The notes under the pieces were generated by a model. That model worked only from the letters and a program-made list of their open reading frames with translations. It searched no databases and was not told where the DNA came from. From Pseudomonadota bacterium (GTDB taxonomy: Bacteria; Pseudomonadota; Alphaproteobacteria; Rhodobacterales; Rhodobacteraceae), in assembly GCA_038533575.1 (NCBI GenBank), contig JBCAYL010000001.1:1144226-1208225 (forward strand): a stretch of 64,000 nt of DNA, given 5' to 3'. Both the position numbers and the translations under genes were made by a program. Positions 49,844 to 59,425 of the stretch are shown here, in pieces (the stretch's first letter is position 1; each line of letters opens with the position of its first letter).

Positions 49844-49975
49844 GATGAAACTGCTGCCTGCACGTTCATCGGTTGCCCTTGTCCCCAAACAAGCAGCGCG
49901 TCTCGATTCGGGCGCTGCCTAGCGTTGAAAAGTGCCTACCACTAAATGGTTAGGATTGCACGAATGACGCTACCG

Positions 49976-51199
49976 TTAGCCCGCCAATTGGGCACGATTT
50001 AGCTCACAACGTGCCCAAAGACTGTCCATCGCGGTCACGAGGTGATCGCAGGCCGCGGCATCATGGACAGGCGACGGTGTGAAGCGCAGGCGCTCCGTCC
50101 CCCGGGGGACCGTGGGGAAATTGATCGGTTGGACATAGATCCCGAACTGCTCGAGCAGCATGTCCGAGATCATCTTGCACTTCACAGGGTCGCCCACATG
50201 CACGGGCACGATGTGCGAGCCGTGATCGATGATCGGAAGCCCGAGCCCTTTCAGGCGGAGCTTGATCGAAGCCGCCTTGGCCTGGTGCGCCGCACGCCGT
50301 CCGGCATCTTCCTTCAGGTGCCGCACGGAGGTCGCCGCTCCGGCCGCGATCGCCGGGGCAAGCGAGGTCGTGAAGATGAAGCCCGGCGCATAGGAGCGGA
50401 TTGCATCCACCATGCGCTCGGAGGCGGCGATGTAGCCGCCCATGACGCCATAGGCCTTGGCCAATGTCCCGTTGATGATGTCGAGCCGGTCAAGGAGCCC
50501 GTCACGCTCGGCCACGCCGCCGCCGCGGGGGCCGTACATACCCACGGCATGGACCTCGTCGATATAGGTCATCGCGCCAAACTCGTCGGCGGCGTCGCAG
50601 ATCTCCTCGATCCGACCGAAATCGCCGTCCATGGAATAGACGCTCTCGAAGGCCACGAGCTTTGGCGCGGCCGGGTCATCGGCGGCCATGAGCTCGCGCA
50701 AATGAGCGACGTCGTTGTGCCGGAAGATGCGCTTGGCCCCGCCATTGCGGCGCACGCCCTCGATCATGGAGGCGTGGTTCAGCGCGTCCGAGTATATGAT
50801 GAGCCCGGGGAAGAGCCTGGGCAGCGTGGAAAGCGTCGCGTCATTGGCGATGTAGGCGGAGGTGAAGAGCAGTGCCGCGGGCTTGCCGTGCAGGTCGGCG
50901 AGCTCGGCCTCGAGCTCCTTGTGATAGACCGTCGTGCCCGAGATGTTGCGCGTCCCGCCGGAGCCCGCGCCCGTGGCGTCGAGCGCGGCGTGCATCGCCG
51001 CGATCACCTTGGGATGCTCGCCCATGCCGAGATAGTCGTTGCCGCACCAGACCGTGATCGGCACCTGCGCGCCGCAGGGCTTCGTCCACGTGGCATTGGG
51101 GTAGTTGCCTTGCGTCCGCTCGATATCGATGAAGGTGCGGTAGCGGCCTTCGTCGTGAAGGCGTGCAAGCGCTCTGGCGAGATGGGCTTCTGTGTCCAA
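49976..51199 (-). CDS. hemA: 5-aminolevulinate synthase (ALAS, Shemin pathway)
   Basis: The 407-aa product is the alphaproteobacterial ALAS that condenses glycine with succinyl-CoA to start haem and bacteriochlorophyll synthesis. Motifs are [50 protein letters not shown] and the PLP lysine Lys248 in [16 protein letters not shown]. The start is TTG at 51199, which aligns with the MDY... start of Rhodobacter HemA. AAAGG lies about 9 nt upstream. An FNR-type box lies 83 nt upstream of the start. Confidence 0.97.
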   Translation of the reverse strand: MDTEAHLARALARLHDEGRYRTFIDIERTQGNYPNATWTKPCGAQVPITVWCGNDYLGMGEHPKVIAAMHAALDATGAGSGGTRNISGTTVYHKELEAELADLHGKPAALLFTSAYIANDATLSTLPRLFPGLIIYSDALNHASMIEGVRRNGGAKRIFRHNDVAHLRELMAADDPAAPKLVAFESVYSMDGDFGRIEEICDAADEFGAMTYIDEVHAVGMYGPRGGGVAERDGLLDRLDIINGTLAKAYGVMGGYIAASERMVDAIRSYAPGFIFTTSLAPAIAAGAATSVRHLKEDAGRRAAHQAKAASIKLRLKGLGLPIIDHGSHIVPVHVGDPVKCKMISDMLLEQFGIYVQPINFPTVPRGTERLRFTPSPVHDAAACDHLVTAMDSLWARCELNRAQLAG

Positions 51200-51281
51200 G
51201 AGACGAGACCTTTCTGGCTTTCAACGGATATATGCCGCTTTTTGGAATGGTTCCAAGTTCCAAATTGCCGCGCATTCTGCC

Positions 51282-51295
51282 TTGATTTGGATCAA
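51282..51295. promoter_or_regulatory. FNR/FnrL-type box between hemA and the M20 peptidase gene
   Basis: TTGAT-TTGG-ATCAA is a perfect match to the FNR consensus TTGAT-N4-ATCAA. FnrL activation of hemA under low oxygen is known in Rhodobacter. The box is 83 nt from the hemA start and 60 nt from the divergent M20 start, so either gene could be the target. Nearby, TTGGAA-N3-TTCCAA (51242-51256) is an extra inverted repeat of unknown use. Confidence 0.8.
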
Positions 51296-51355
51296 GGCCC
51301 TCGACACTTTCTGCCCAGCCTCTAGCGTCCCCGGGACGAAGAAAGAGAGGCTCCC

Positions 51356-52732
51356 ATGATCGACCCCGTCCTGTCGCGCATCGACGCAGACCTGCCCGCC
51401 GCCACCGAGCGCCTCATGGAGCTTCTGCGCATCCCGTCGATCTCCACGGACCCGGCCTACAAGTCGCAGTGTGATCTCGCCGCCGATTGGCTGGTGGCCG
51501 ATCTCGAGACCCTGGGCTTCTCGGCCTCAAAGCGCCCCACGCCCGGCCACCCCATGGTGGTGGCCCATGGCGAGGGGCCCGCGGATGGGCCCCACGTTCT
51601 GTTCTATGGCCATTACGACGTGCAGCCGGTGGACCCGCTTCACCTCTGGGATCGCGACCCGTTCGACCCCGCTATCGAAGAGACCGCCAAGGGCCGCGTG
51701 ATCCGTGCCCGTGGGGCCGCGGACGACAAGGGCCAGCTCATGACCTTCGTTGAGGCGTGCCGCGCCTGGAAGGCCGTCCACGGCTCCCTGCCCTGCAAGA
51801 TCACAATCTTCTTCGAGGGTGAGGAGGAATCAGGCTCCCCCTCCCTCGTGCCCTTCATGGAAGAAAACGCAGCCGAGCTCACAGCGGATATCGCGCTCAT
51901 CTGCGACACCGGCATGTTCGAGGACACGACCCCTGCCATAATCACCCAGCTGCGCGGGCTGCTCGGGGAAGAGCTCACCATCACGGGGCCCACGAAGGAT
52001 CTGCATTCCGGCATGTATGGCGGCGCGGCGATGAACCCGATCCGCGTGCTCACGCGCATCCTCGCCAGCCTCCATGACGAAACCGGCCGCATCACGATCC
52101 CCGATTTCTACCAGGGCGTTCCGGAGTTACCCGGCCAGCTCAAGGGACAGTGGGACGCGCTCGGCTTTGACGCGGCGGGCTTCCTCGGCGATGTGGGGCT
52201 CTCGGAGCCCGCCGGCGAGGCGGGCCGCAGCGTCCTCGAGATGCTCTGGTCGCGCCCCACCTGCGAGGTGAACGGGATCTGGGGCGGCTATACCGGCGAC
52301 GGCTTCAAGACGGTCCTGCCATCCGAGGCCCATGCGAAAGTCAGCTTCCGTCTCGTGGGCACGCAGGATCCGCACGCCATCCGCAGGAACTTCCGCGCCA
52401 TGGTGGAGGCCGCCCTGCCCGCCGATTGCTCGGTCAGCTGGAAGGAGCACGGCACCGGCCCGGCGAGCCAGATGGCCATCGACCACCCGGCCTTCGAGGC
52501 CGCGCGCGGCGCGCTCAGCGCGGAATGGTCGGTGCCCGCCGCCTATATAGGCGGCGGCGGGTCGATCCCCATCGCGGGGCATTTCAAGGAGGTCCTCGGG
52601 ATGGACGCGATGCTCGTGGGCTTTGGCCGCGACGACGACCAGATCCACAGCCCCAACGAGAAATACGACCTCGAGAGCTTTCACAGGGGCACCCGCAGCT
52701 GGGCCCGCATCCTCGCCGAGATGACGCGCTAA
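51356..52732 (+). CDS. M20 family metallodipeptidase
   Basis: The 458-aa product has the zinc-binding HYDVQPVDP, Asp in RGAADDKGQLMTFVEA, the catalytic Glu in FFEGEEESGSPSLVPF, and conserved DLHSGMYGGAAMNPIRVLT of carnosinase-like dipeptidases (M20). A near-C-terminal HSPNEKYDLESF supplies another metal His. It probably hydrolyses di- or tripeptides or N-acyl amino acids in the cytoplasm. Whether it shares regulation with hemA via the FNR-type box is unknown. Confidence 0.92.
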   Translation: MIDPVLSRIDADLPAATERLMELLRIPSISTDPAYKSQCDLAADWLVADLETLGFSASKRPTPGHPMVVAHGEGPADGPHVLFYGHYDVQPVDPLHLWDRDPFDPAIEETAKGRVIRARGAADDKGQLMTFVEACRAWKAVHGSLPCKITIFFEGEEESGSPSLVPFMEENAAELTADIALICDTGMFEDTTPAIITQLRGLLGEELTITGPTKDLHSGMYGGAAMNPIRVLTRILASLHDETGRITIPDFYQGVPELPGQLKGQWDALGFDAAGFLGDVGLSEPAGEAGRSVLEMLWSRPTCEVNGIWGGYTGDGFKTVLPSEAHAKVSFRLVGTQDPHAIRRNFRAMVEAALPADCSVSWKEHGTGPASQMAIDHPAFEAARGALSAEWSVPAAYIGGGGSIPIAGHFKEVLGMDAMLVGFGRDDDQIHSPNEKYDLESFHRGTRSWARILAEMTR

Positions 52733-52863
52733 TGGGACGGAGGGCGCGCTGGCACGGGCCCGTGCCCAGTCGGCGCTCGGTGCACCGGTGATGCATGGCC
52801 GAATTAAGCCATGGGCCAATCGTGATGACGGCGTTCTGAATGGAAGTGGGTTCTGCGGGGAAG

Positions 52864-52940
52864 TGGCGCGGTTGACGGGGCTCGAACCCGCGACCCCCGG
52901 CGTGACAGGCCGGTACTCTAACCAACTGAGCTACAACCGC
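52864..52940 (-). tRNA. tRNA-Asp (GUC)
   Basis: Minus-strand gene, 77 nt. Acceptor arms GCGGTTG / CAACCGC pair. The anticodon stem-loop CCGGC-CTGTCAC-GCCGG shows anticodon GTC. The T-loop is TTCGAGC. The 3' CCA is encoded. Confidence 0.97.
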
Positions 52941-53057
52941 GCGTGGGGTGCGGATTAGGCTTTGCGTCAGGGGGCGTCAAGCACGTTTGTCACCGCTTGC
53001 TCGAATTTCATCCGCGCCCTCGCGTGACCCGCAACAATCGCCCCGTCAGGCGGCAGA

Positions 53058-53999
53058 TCACCGCTTTTCCGGCAACGGGATATGCTCCTGATCATCGCCG
53101 GGCGGCAGCTGGAAACGTCCATGTTCCCAGTCACCTGCGCGCCATGCTTCCTTTGCGTGTTCGATGCGTTCCTTGGAGGAGGCCACGAAATTCCACCAGA
53201 TGTATCGGGGGCCTTCGAGCGTCTCTCCGCCCAGGAGCATGACCCGCGCGCCGGTCTCCAGAGCCGTCAGGCTCACCGGATCGCCGGGCCGGAAGACCAT
53301 CATCTGTCCTTTCTCGAAGCGCTGCCCGGCCACGTCGATCGCGCCGTCGACAACGTAGACCCCACGATCCTCGTGGTCGTCGGGCATCGGCAGCTTCGCT
53401 CCCGCCTCGAGCACCGCATCGGCATAAAACATCTCCGACGCCGTCTTCACCGGCGCCCGTTCCCCATAGGCCGTCCCGAGGATGAGACGCACCACTTTGC
53501 CCTCGCCCTCCATCTCGGGCAGATCGGCCTTTGCAGCATGGACGAAATCGGCCCCGCGGTCCTCGTGATCCTTGGGCAGCGCCACCCAGGTCTGGATGCC
53601 AAAGAGGCTGTGCGGCTTCTTGCGGACCTCCCCGTCGGTCCGCTCCGAATGCGTGATCCCGTGACCGGCGACCATCCAATTCACCGCGCCCGGCTCGATC
53701 CATTGATCGGTCCCGAGACTGTCACGGTGGTGGATGGTACCCCTGTAGAGGTAGGTCACAGTGGCGAGGCCGATATGAGGATGCGGGCGCACGTCCATGC
53801 CCTGCCCCGTCACGAACTCCGCAGGCCCCATCTGATCGAAGAAAATGAAGGGGCCGACCATCTGCCGCTTGGGCGCGGGCAAGGCACGGCGCACCTCGAA
53901 ATCGCCGATGTCTCGGGCGCGCGGCACGATGACCGTATCGATGGCATCGATCTCGGTGCCCGTGGGGCAATGCGGATCGAGGGCGGGGTTCCAGGACAT
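53058..53999 (-). CDS. Pirin family protein
   Basis: The 313-aa bicupin protein has the pirin metal ligands in DVRPHPHIGLATVTYLYRG and the Glu/His in GHGITHSERT. It also has the conserved GPFIFFDQMGPAEF and VNWMVAGHGITH. Bacterial pirins include quercetinases and regulators of the pyruvate dehydrogenase complex; which applies here is not deducible. It lies alone between two tRNA genes on the same strand. Confidence 0.93.
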   Translation of the reverse strand: MSWNPALDPHCPTGTEIDAIDTVIVPRARDIGDFEVRRALPAPKRQMVGPFIFFDQMGPAEFVTGQGMDVRPHPHIGLATVTYLYRGTIHHRDSLGTDQWIEPGAVNWMVAGHGITHSERTDGEVRKKPHSLFGIQTWVALPKDHEDRGADFVHAAKADLPEMEGEGKVVRLILGTAYGERAPVKTASEMFYADAVLEAGAKLPMPDDHEDRGVYVVDGAIDVAGQRFEKGQMMVFRPGDPVSLTALETGARVMLLGGETLEGPRYIWWNFVASSKERIEHAKEAWRAGDWEHGRFQLPPGDDQEHIPLPEKR

Positions 54000-54120
54000 G
54001 GGCGTCTCCTTCCTAGCTCAATTGTACGGTAGCGCGATGGAAGCGCGCACAAAACGCCCTGAACAGATGAGCTATCGTGCGCCAGCGCGCAGAGCTCGGG
54101 ATGTCGCCAAAGGTGGGGTG

Positions 54121-54196
54121 TGGTGGGTGGTGAGGGGCTCGAACCCCCGACATTTTCGGTGTAAACGAAACGCTCTACCAGCTGAGCTAACCACCC
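54121..54196 (-). tRNA. tRNA-Val (UAC)
   Basis: Minus-strand gene, 76 nt. Acceptor arms GGGTGGT / ACCACCC pair. The anticodon loop TTTACAC gives TAC. The T-loop is TTCGAGC. CCA is encoded. Confidence 0.97.
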
Positions 54197-54238
54197 GTGC
54201 CGCGGCTTTTGCGACAGCTCACGGCGAAGCGCAAGGGT

Positions 54239-54829
54239 TCAGCGCGCGTCTCTCAGCTCCTGATGCGTCCCGTCCTTGAGATGAAAGACATTCCCTTGCC
54301 CGCCCGGCAGCTCGGAGAGCCTGTCCCGCCCCTGCCCGAGATGAAGCGCGCGCAGCATCCGGCTCGTGATCCCGTGAGTGACAAGAACAGCGGGCCCTTC
54401 AAGACTGTCGAGGAACGCGCGGCAACGCTCTTCCAGTCGCGCGAGCCCCTCGCCGCCCGGTGCCGCTTCGTAGAGCTCCATCGTCTCCCCCGAGGGCATC
54501 GCCGGATCATAGAGGACACCGAGCTCATCCCTGAGCTTTCCGGACCACGCGCCGACGTCGATCTCCCTGAGCCTGTCATCGGTTTCGATGCGGGCCATGA
54601 GCGGCGCGACGGCGATCCCCGCCGTCTCGATCGCACGACCGAGCGGAGAGGCGAATGCCCTGAAGCCTGCAAGATCGCACCTCGCCAGGATACACCCCTG
54701 CGCCGCCGCCTGTTCACGCCCGAGCGCGGTCAACGATGAATTGAGCGACCCCTGCAGACGCCCTTCGGCATTCCACGTCGTCTGACCGTGCCGAAGGACG
54801 AAGATCTCTGGATAGGAAGACGCGACCAT
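54239..54829 (-). CDS. Histidine phosphatase (phosphoglycerate mutase-like)
   Basis: The 196-aa product has the phospho-accepting RHG in FVLRHGQTTWNAEGRLQGSL, the Arg of SPLGRAIETAGI, and the second His in VTHGITSRMLRAL. The family includes broad phosphatases and cofactor-dependent mutases. Conserved PxGE (PSGETMELYEAA) favours a small phosphatase. The ATG at 54829 is used. It sits between tRNA-Val(UAC) and tRNA-Val(CAC). Confidence 0.92.
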   Translation of the reverse strand: MVASSYPEIFVLRHGQTTWNAEGRLQGSLNSSLTALGREQAAAQGCILARCDLAGFRAFASPLGRAIETAGIAVAPLMARIETDDRLREIDVGAWSGKLRDELGVLYDPAMPSGETMELYEAAPGGEGLARLEERCRAFLDSLEGPAVLVTHGITSRMLRALHLGQGRDRLSELPGGQGNVFHLKDGTHQELRDAR

Positions 54830-54921
54830 CAAGAGGATCGCGGATACGGATTCGGGTGGGCGGGTGCGAGGGGCGCAGCCACGAGCGCCCGAACCGCCCG
54901 ACCATCACCTGAAAGGGGGAG

Positions 54922-54996
54922 TGGTGGGTGATAAGAGATTTGAACTCCTGACATCTTCGATGTGAACGAAGCGCTCTACCACTGAGCTAATCACCC
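54922..54996 (-). tRNA. tRNA-Val (CAC)
   Basis: Minus-strand gene, 75 nt. Acceptor arms GGGTGAT / ATCACCC pair. The anticodon loop TTCACAT gives CAC. CCA is encoded. With the TAC gene 725 nt upstream this gives two valine isoacceptors close together. Confidence 0.97.
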
Positions 54997-55028
54997 GCAG
55001 GGCCATGCCTGTGGCGCGGGAGATAGCC

Positions 55029-55496
55029 TTACTCTGCAGCCTTCGCAAGGGGGGCCTTCGGCGGTTTTGCGGCAGGCTTCTTGCGGCGAACCCGGCAGGT
55101 ATAGACCGTGGCGTTCCCGAGGTCCTTTTTCTTCTGGATCTTCATTTTGCCGAGCGGCTCGAGATTGACCGCCTCTCCCTTTTCGAGCGCTTCGCCGAGG
55201 AGGGCGAGCGCTGCTTCCACGGCGGCCTTGGCTTGCGGTTTCTTTAGGCCCGACAGCTTCGCCACCCGCTCGAGGAACTCTTTCTTCTTGAGCTCCCGAT
55301 CCACCACGGGCGGCACATTGGCCTTCGGTGCCGTGACCCCCTGAGCCGCGGGCTTGGGGGCCGATGCGGCCTTCGCCGGTGTCGCGGTCTTACGCGGCGT
55401 GGCGGCCTTCGTCGTGGTCCGGGAGGCGGTCTTCGCGGGCGCCTTCGTCGCGGTGGACTTGGTCGATGTGGTCTTGCGGGTCGGTTTGGCTGCCAT
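55029..55496 (-). CDS. HU-family DNA-binding protein with Lys/Ala/Thr-rich N-terminal tail
   Basis: The 155-aa product has an N-terminal segment of about 63 residues made almost entirely of Lys, Ala, Thr, Pro and Ser (KPTRKTTSTKSTATKAPAKT). Then comes the HU-like core (LKKKEFLERVAKLSGLKKPQ; VNLEPLGKMKIQKKKDLGNA) and a basic tail. This combines an HU/IHF fold with a histone-H1-like tail. It lies 148 nt after lon; AAGGAG precedes the ATG. No TATAA-box consensus was seen for its promoter. Confidence 0.9.
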   Translation of the reverse strand: MAAKPTRKTTSTKSTATKAPAKTASRTTTKAATPRKTATPAKAASAPKPAAQGVTAPKANVPPVVDRELKKKEFLERVAKLSGLKKPQAKAAVEAALALLGEALEKGEAVNLEPLGKMKIQKKKDLGNATVYTCRVRRKKPAAKPPKAPLAKAAE

Positions 55497-55593
55497 GATC
55501 TGCTCTCCTTTTTGCGCACAAGATATCGAATTTGCCCGTGACCTGAACCCAAAATGTTCGCCAAGCAGTGAATTCGCGGAAGAAAGCGCAACG

Positions 55594-55620
55594 AAAAAGG
55601 CCGCGACGGATGCCGCGGCC
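55594..55620 (-). terminator. Rho-independent terminator after lon
   Basis: On minus, GGCCGCG and CGCGGCC form a 7-bp stem with an 8-nt loop, followed by five T residues. It lies 25-51 nt after the lon stop, so the HU-like gene should have its own promoter. Confidence 0.88.
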
Positions 55621-55644
55621 CTCTCTTCAGTCAGCTGAGGAGGC

Positions 55645-58056
55645 TCAGTGCGCGACGGCGCCTCCGGCCCCGTCATTGCGCTCCGCGGCCAGAGCAGCGG
55701 CCGCGGCCTCCTCGGCGGCCTCGTCCCATTCGATGGGCTCGGGCACGTCCGTGAGGACCTGCGCCAGCACATCGGACACGTGGCTCACGGGGATGATCTT
55801 GAGCCCCTCTTTCACGTTGTCCGGGATCTCGGCCATGTCCTTCTCATTCTCCTCGGGGATGAAGACCGTGGTGATCCCGCCGCGAAGCGCGGCTAGAAGC
55901 TTTTCCTTCAAGCCTCCGATGGGCATGGCGTTCCCGCGGAGCGAGACCTCGCCCGTCATGGCGATATCCTTTTTCACCGGGATACCCGTGAGGACGGACA
56001 CGATGGAGGTCACCATGGCGAGACCCGCCGAGGGGCCATCCTTCGGCGTGGCCCCGTCGGGCACGTGCACGTGGATGTCCATCGTGTCGAACTTCGTCGG
56101 TTTTACGCCGATTTCGGGCGCCACGGAGCGGACATAGGACGCGGCCGCGTCGATCGACTCCTTCATCACATCGCCAAGCTTGCCGGTGGTCTTCATCCGG
56201 CCTTTCCCGGGGAGCTTCAGCGCCTCGATATGGAGCAGATCGCCGCCCACGGAGGTGTAGGCGAGGCCGGTCACAACGCCCACCTGGTCTTCCTGTTCGG
56301 CGAGGCCGTAGCGGAATTTCTTCACCCCGAGGAATTCGTCGAGGTTCTCCGGCGTCACCACCACCTCGTCGGCTTCCTTCTTCACGAGCTTTGTGACCGC
56401 TTTCCGGGCAAGCTTGCCGATCTCGCGCTCGAGGTTCCGGACACCGGCCTCACGCGTGTAGGTCCGCACGATCTCCTGCAGCGCATCGGGCTCCAGCGTG
56501 AACTCGCCCTTCTTGAGGCCGTGGTTCTTGATCTGCTTGGGGATCAGGTGACGGTGGGCGATCTCGGCCTTCTCGTCCTCCGTGTAGCCCGCCAGCGGGA
56601 TGATCTCCATCCGGTCAAGGAGCGGCCCCGGCATGTTGTAGGAGTTCGAGGTTGTCAGGAACATCACGTCAGACAGGTCGTATTCCACCTCCAGATAGTG
56701 ATCGACGAAGGTCGAGTTCTGCTCGGGATCGAGCACCTCGAGCATGGCCGACGCCGGGTCGCCCCGGAAATCCTGCCCCATCTTGTCGATCTCATCGAGC
56801 AGAATGAGCGGGTTCGTCGTCTTCGCCTTCTTCAGCGCCTGGATGATCTTGCCGGGCATGGAGCCGATATAGGTGCGGCGGTGGCCGCGGATTTCGCTCT
56901 CATCGCGCACGCCGCCCAGCGAGATGCGAATGAACTCGCGCCCCGTGGCCTTGGCGACCGACTTGCCCAGCGAGGTCTTACCCACGCCCGGCGGGCCGAC
57001 GAGGCACATAATCGGCCCCTTCAGCTTCTTGGAGCGCTGCTGCACGGCGAGGTATTCGACGATCCGCTCTTTGACCTTGTCCAAGCCGTAGTGATCGTCA
57101 TCGAGGACCTTCTGCGCGCGGCCTAGATCCTTCTTCACCCGCGAGCGTGTCCCCCACGGGATCGACAGCATCCAGTCGAGGTAGTTGCGGACCACGGTGG
57201 CCTCGGCGCTCATGGGCGACATGTTCTTGAGCTTCTTCAGCTCGGCTTCCGCCTTCTCGGCGGCCTCTTTCGACAGCTTGGTCTTGGCGATCCGCTCTTC
57301 GAGCTCGGCCACTTCGCCCGCGCCATCCTCGCCATCGCCGAGCTCCTTCTGAATGGCCTTCATCTGCTCATTCAGGTAATACTCGCGCTGCGTGCGCTCC
57401 ATTTGGGATTTGACGCGCGTCTTGATCTTCTTCTCGACCTGCAGAACGCTCATCTCGCCCTGCATGAGGCCGTAGACCTTCTCGAGGCGCTCGCTCACGG
57501 AGAGCGTCTCCAGAAGCTCCTGCTTCTGCTGGACCTCGATCCCGAGGTGACCGGAAACAAGATCGGCGAGCTTCGCCGGCTCGCGCGTGTCGGCCACGGC
57601 GGTCAGGGCCTCCTCGGGGACGTTCTTTTTCACCTTGGCGTAGCGCTCGAATTCCTTGGCCACGGAGCGCACCAGCGCTTCCACGGCGTCGCCATCCCCA
57701 GGCATCTCGGTGAGATACTCGGCGGAGGCCTCGAAATAATCCTCGTTCTCCAGATAGCTGTCGATGCGCACCCGGGCCTTGCCCTCCACGAGGACCTTCA
57801 CGGTGCCGTCGGGGAGCTTGAGAAGCTGGAGCACGTTGGCCAGCACGCCGGCCTTGTAGATGCCGTCGGTGTCGGGCTCGTCATCGGCCGGATCAACCTG
57901 AGAGGAGAGCAGGATCTGCTTGTCGTCGCGCATGACGGCTTCGAGCGCGCGGACGGATTTGTCGCGTCCGACGAAGAGCGGCACGATCATGTGCGGGAAG
58001 ACCACGATGTCGCGCAACGGCAAGACCGGGTAGGAAGCGGCGAGAGGCTCTTGCAT
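55645..58056 (-). CDS. lon: ATP-dependent protease Lon
   Basis: The 803-aa product has the LonA N-terminal domain ([20 protein letters not shown]), a coiled-coil central part, Walker [21 protein letters not shown], sensor [15 protein letters not shown] and the catalytic Ser in [16 protein letters not shown] with Lys downstream. It degrades misfolded and short-lived regulatory proteins. The ATG at 58056 is preferred over an upstream start because AAGGATAGG is well placed. Confidence 0.98.
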   Translation of the reverse strand: MQEPLAASYPVLPLRDIVVFPHMIVPLFVGRDKSVRALEAVMRDDKQILLSSQVDPADDEPDTDGIYKAGVLANVLQLLKLPDGTVKVLVEGKARVRIDSYLENEDYFEASAEYLTEMPGDGDAVEALVRSVAKEFERYAKVKKNVPEEALTAVADTREPAKLADLVSGHLGIEVQQKQELLETLSVSERLEKVYGLMQGEMSVLQVEKKIKTRVKSQMERTQREYYLNEQMKAIQKELGDGEDGAGEVAELEERIAKTKLSKEAAEKAEAELKKLKNMSPMSAEATVVRNYLDWMLSIPWGTRSRVKKDLGRAQKVLDDDHYGLDKVKERIVEYLAVQQRSKKLKGPIMCLVGPPGVGKTSLGKSVAKATGREFIRISLGGVRDESEIRGHRRTYIGSMPGKIIQALKKAKTTNPLILLDEIDKMGQDFRGDPASAMLEVLDPEQNSTFVDHYLEVEYDLSDVMFLTTSNSYNMPGPLLDRMEIIPLAGYTEDEKAEIAHRHLIPKQIKNHGLKKGEFTLEPDALQEIVRTYTREAGVRNLEREIGKLARKAVTKLVKKEADEVVVTPENLDEFLGVKKFRYGLAEQEDQVGVVTGLAYTSVGGDLLHIEALKLPGKGRMKTTGKLGDVMKESIDAAASYVRSVAPEIGVKPTKFDTMDIHVHVPDGATPKDGPSAGLAMVTSIVSVLTGIPVKKDIAMTGEVSLRGNAMPIGGLKEKLLAALRGGITTVFIPEENEKDMAEIPDNVKEGLKIIPVSHVSDVLAQVLTDVPEPIEWDEAAEEAAAAALAAERNDGAGGAVAH

Positions 58057-58385
58057 GATACCTATCCTTGTTTCTGGCAAAGTGCGGGCGTCCCGAGAGC
58101 GGCGACGCCGGCCTTTCCGACTGAGGTCAGCTGGAGCTAATGCCCGAGCCGTGCGGTTTCAACCGATCCGCGTTGCACATCACTGTGCCCCTGCGCGCGC
58201 CCTGCCGCAAGGCCGCAGGCCCAGATTTAGCGAGATAATCGGCCTCGGGGCCTAAATACTGTCCACAAGGCGTGGTGCAGTGGGAGCGGCGCGGGATCCG
58301 CGGGCGCGGCTGTTGACAGGGATGCTATTGGATAACCCTTCGTCTTCGCGCTACTTTTTATATGTCTCCAGTGAAAGGTCTTCGA
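58057..58385. other. Spacer between lon and a lipoprotein gene
   Basis: This divergent 329-nt gap has no supported gene. It should hold the promoters of lon (left) and of the lipoprotein (right). A TTGACA hexamer occurs near 58314, but I could not find a well-spaced -10 partner. Confidence 0.55.
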
Positions 58386-58898
58386 ATGCTGCTGCGCGCC
58401 GGTGTTTTCCTCCTCCCCTCCCTCTTGAGCGCCTGCGTGGCCACCGCGCCGATTACGCAGGCTCCCATCCAGATGCGTTTTTCCAATGACATCCGGGAGG
58501 CCTCCGTGACGGGCATCGACACGGTGATCGTGCGCAATCGCCTCAGGACGGGCGATACACGGGCAGAGCTCTCCGCCGTCCCCTGCCAGCTCACCGGGCC
58601 GGGATACGCCGCGCAATTCACGACCCCCGCCGCCGTCCAGCTCCCGCTTTTTCAGAACACGGCGCCGCAGCTTGCCCTGTCCTGCACCTACCAGGGTGAA
58701 ACCCAGACGCGCACGCTCACAGCCGCCAATATCAGCGAACGCAAACGCCGCGAGGCGCGCCAGCGCGCTCTCGAGGACCTGGAGGAAGACGGCGTGTCCG
58801 GCACCCGGATCCTCCTGTCGCTCAACTTCGATCGCCGCCGCGAGGGCCGCTTCGATGTTTTCCGCTACCCGGACGCGACGTTCACGTTCCGACGCTGA
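58386..58898 (+). CDS. Predicted lipoprotein, function unknown
   Basis: The 170-aa product has a lipoprotein leader (LLRAGVFLLPSLLSAC, lipobox Cys17) and no known domain. It contains a pair of cysteines (VPCQL; ALSCTY) that could form a disulfide, and a basic helix (ERKRREARQRALEDLEED). The ATG at 58386 follows GAAAGG; an upstream start at 58362 lacks a proper leader. Probably anchored in the outer or inner membrane. Confidence 0.8.
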   Translation: MLLRAGVFLLPSLLSACVATAPITQAPIQMRFSNDIREASVTGIDTVIVRNRLRTGDTRAELSAVPCQLTGPGYAAQFTTPAAVQLPLFQNTAPQLALSCTYQGETQTRTLTAANISERKRREARQRALEDLEEDGVSGTRILLSLNFDRRREGRFDVFRYPDATFTFRR

Positions 58899-58959
58899 GG
58901 AAGGCTGACACGGCGCAGGGATGCCCTAGCTCCCGCTCTGACCTTTTGGGAGCCCGGCC

Positions 58960-59346
58960 ATGGAACAGATCGCCCTTCTCGCCACCGCCATCCTCTTCGG
59001 CGGCATGACCTTTTTCAGCTTCGGTTTCGCGCCGGTGCTCTTCAAGCAACTGCCGATGGAGCGCGTGCGACCGCTGCTGCGCGGGACGTTTCCCTATTAT
59101 TACGCCGCGGTCATTCTGCTCGCGGCGCTCGCGACCGCACTCGCGTTCACGCAGAGCACGGGCGCCGGGCTCCTCCTTGCGCTCATCACGGTCAGCACGA
59201 TCTACGCCCGGCAAGTTCTGATGAACCAGATCAACGCGGCCAGCGACGCGGGCGACACGAGAGCGTTCGGGCGGCTCCATGGGCTCTCGGTGGCGATCCA
59301 GCTCGTCCAGCTCGGGCTCTGTGGCTGGGCCCTGCTCCTGATCTGA
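58960..59346 (+). CDS. DUF4149-like membrane protein
   Basis: The 128-aa product has four hydrophobic segments (LLATAILFGGMTFFSFGFAP; YYYAAVILLAALATALAF; LLLALITVSTIYA; VQLGLCGWALLLI). It fits the DUF4149/TMEM205-like group. Function is unknown. It lies 61 nt after the lipoprotein gene. Confidence 0.82.
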   Translation: MEQIALLATAILFGGMTFFSFGFAPVLFKQLPMERVRPLLRGTFPYYYAAVILLAALATALAFTQSTGAGLLLALITVSTIYARQVLMNQINAASDAGDTRAFGRLHGLSVAIQLVQLGLCGWALLLI

Positions 59347-59352
59347 AGACCG

Positions 59353-59403
59353 GATGCCTCCGGCGGCCCTCCGGGGGAGGTACGAGGCACAAAGAAGCGG
59401 GGT
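59353..59403. repeat. Dispersed intergenic repeat, copy 2
   Basis: This reads GATGCCTCCGGCGG, then an extra CCCTCCGGGGG, then AGGTACGAGGCACAAAGA, then AGCGGGGTG. It matches copy 1 at 1839-1878 except for the insertion, which makes a CCGGCGG / CCTCCGG-rich hairpin. It lies just after the DUF4149 gene and may act as its 3' end. Confidence 0.55.
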
Positions 59404-59425
59404 GTGCGCTCTTGCGGCGAGAGCG

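Noticed and set aside
53058-54196. tRNA-flanked region as a genomic island
   Set aside because: The genes between the tRNAs are ordinary housekeeping types with the same base composition as the rest; no integrase or direct repeats.
58314-58345. TTGACA near 58314 as a sigma-70 promoter for the lipoprotein gene
   Set aside because: No acceptable -10 hexamer at 16-18 nt spacing was found.
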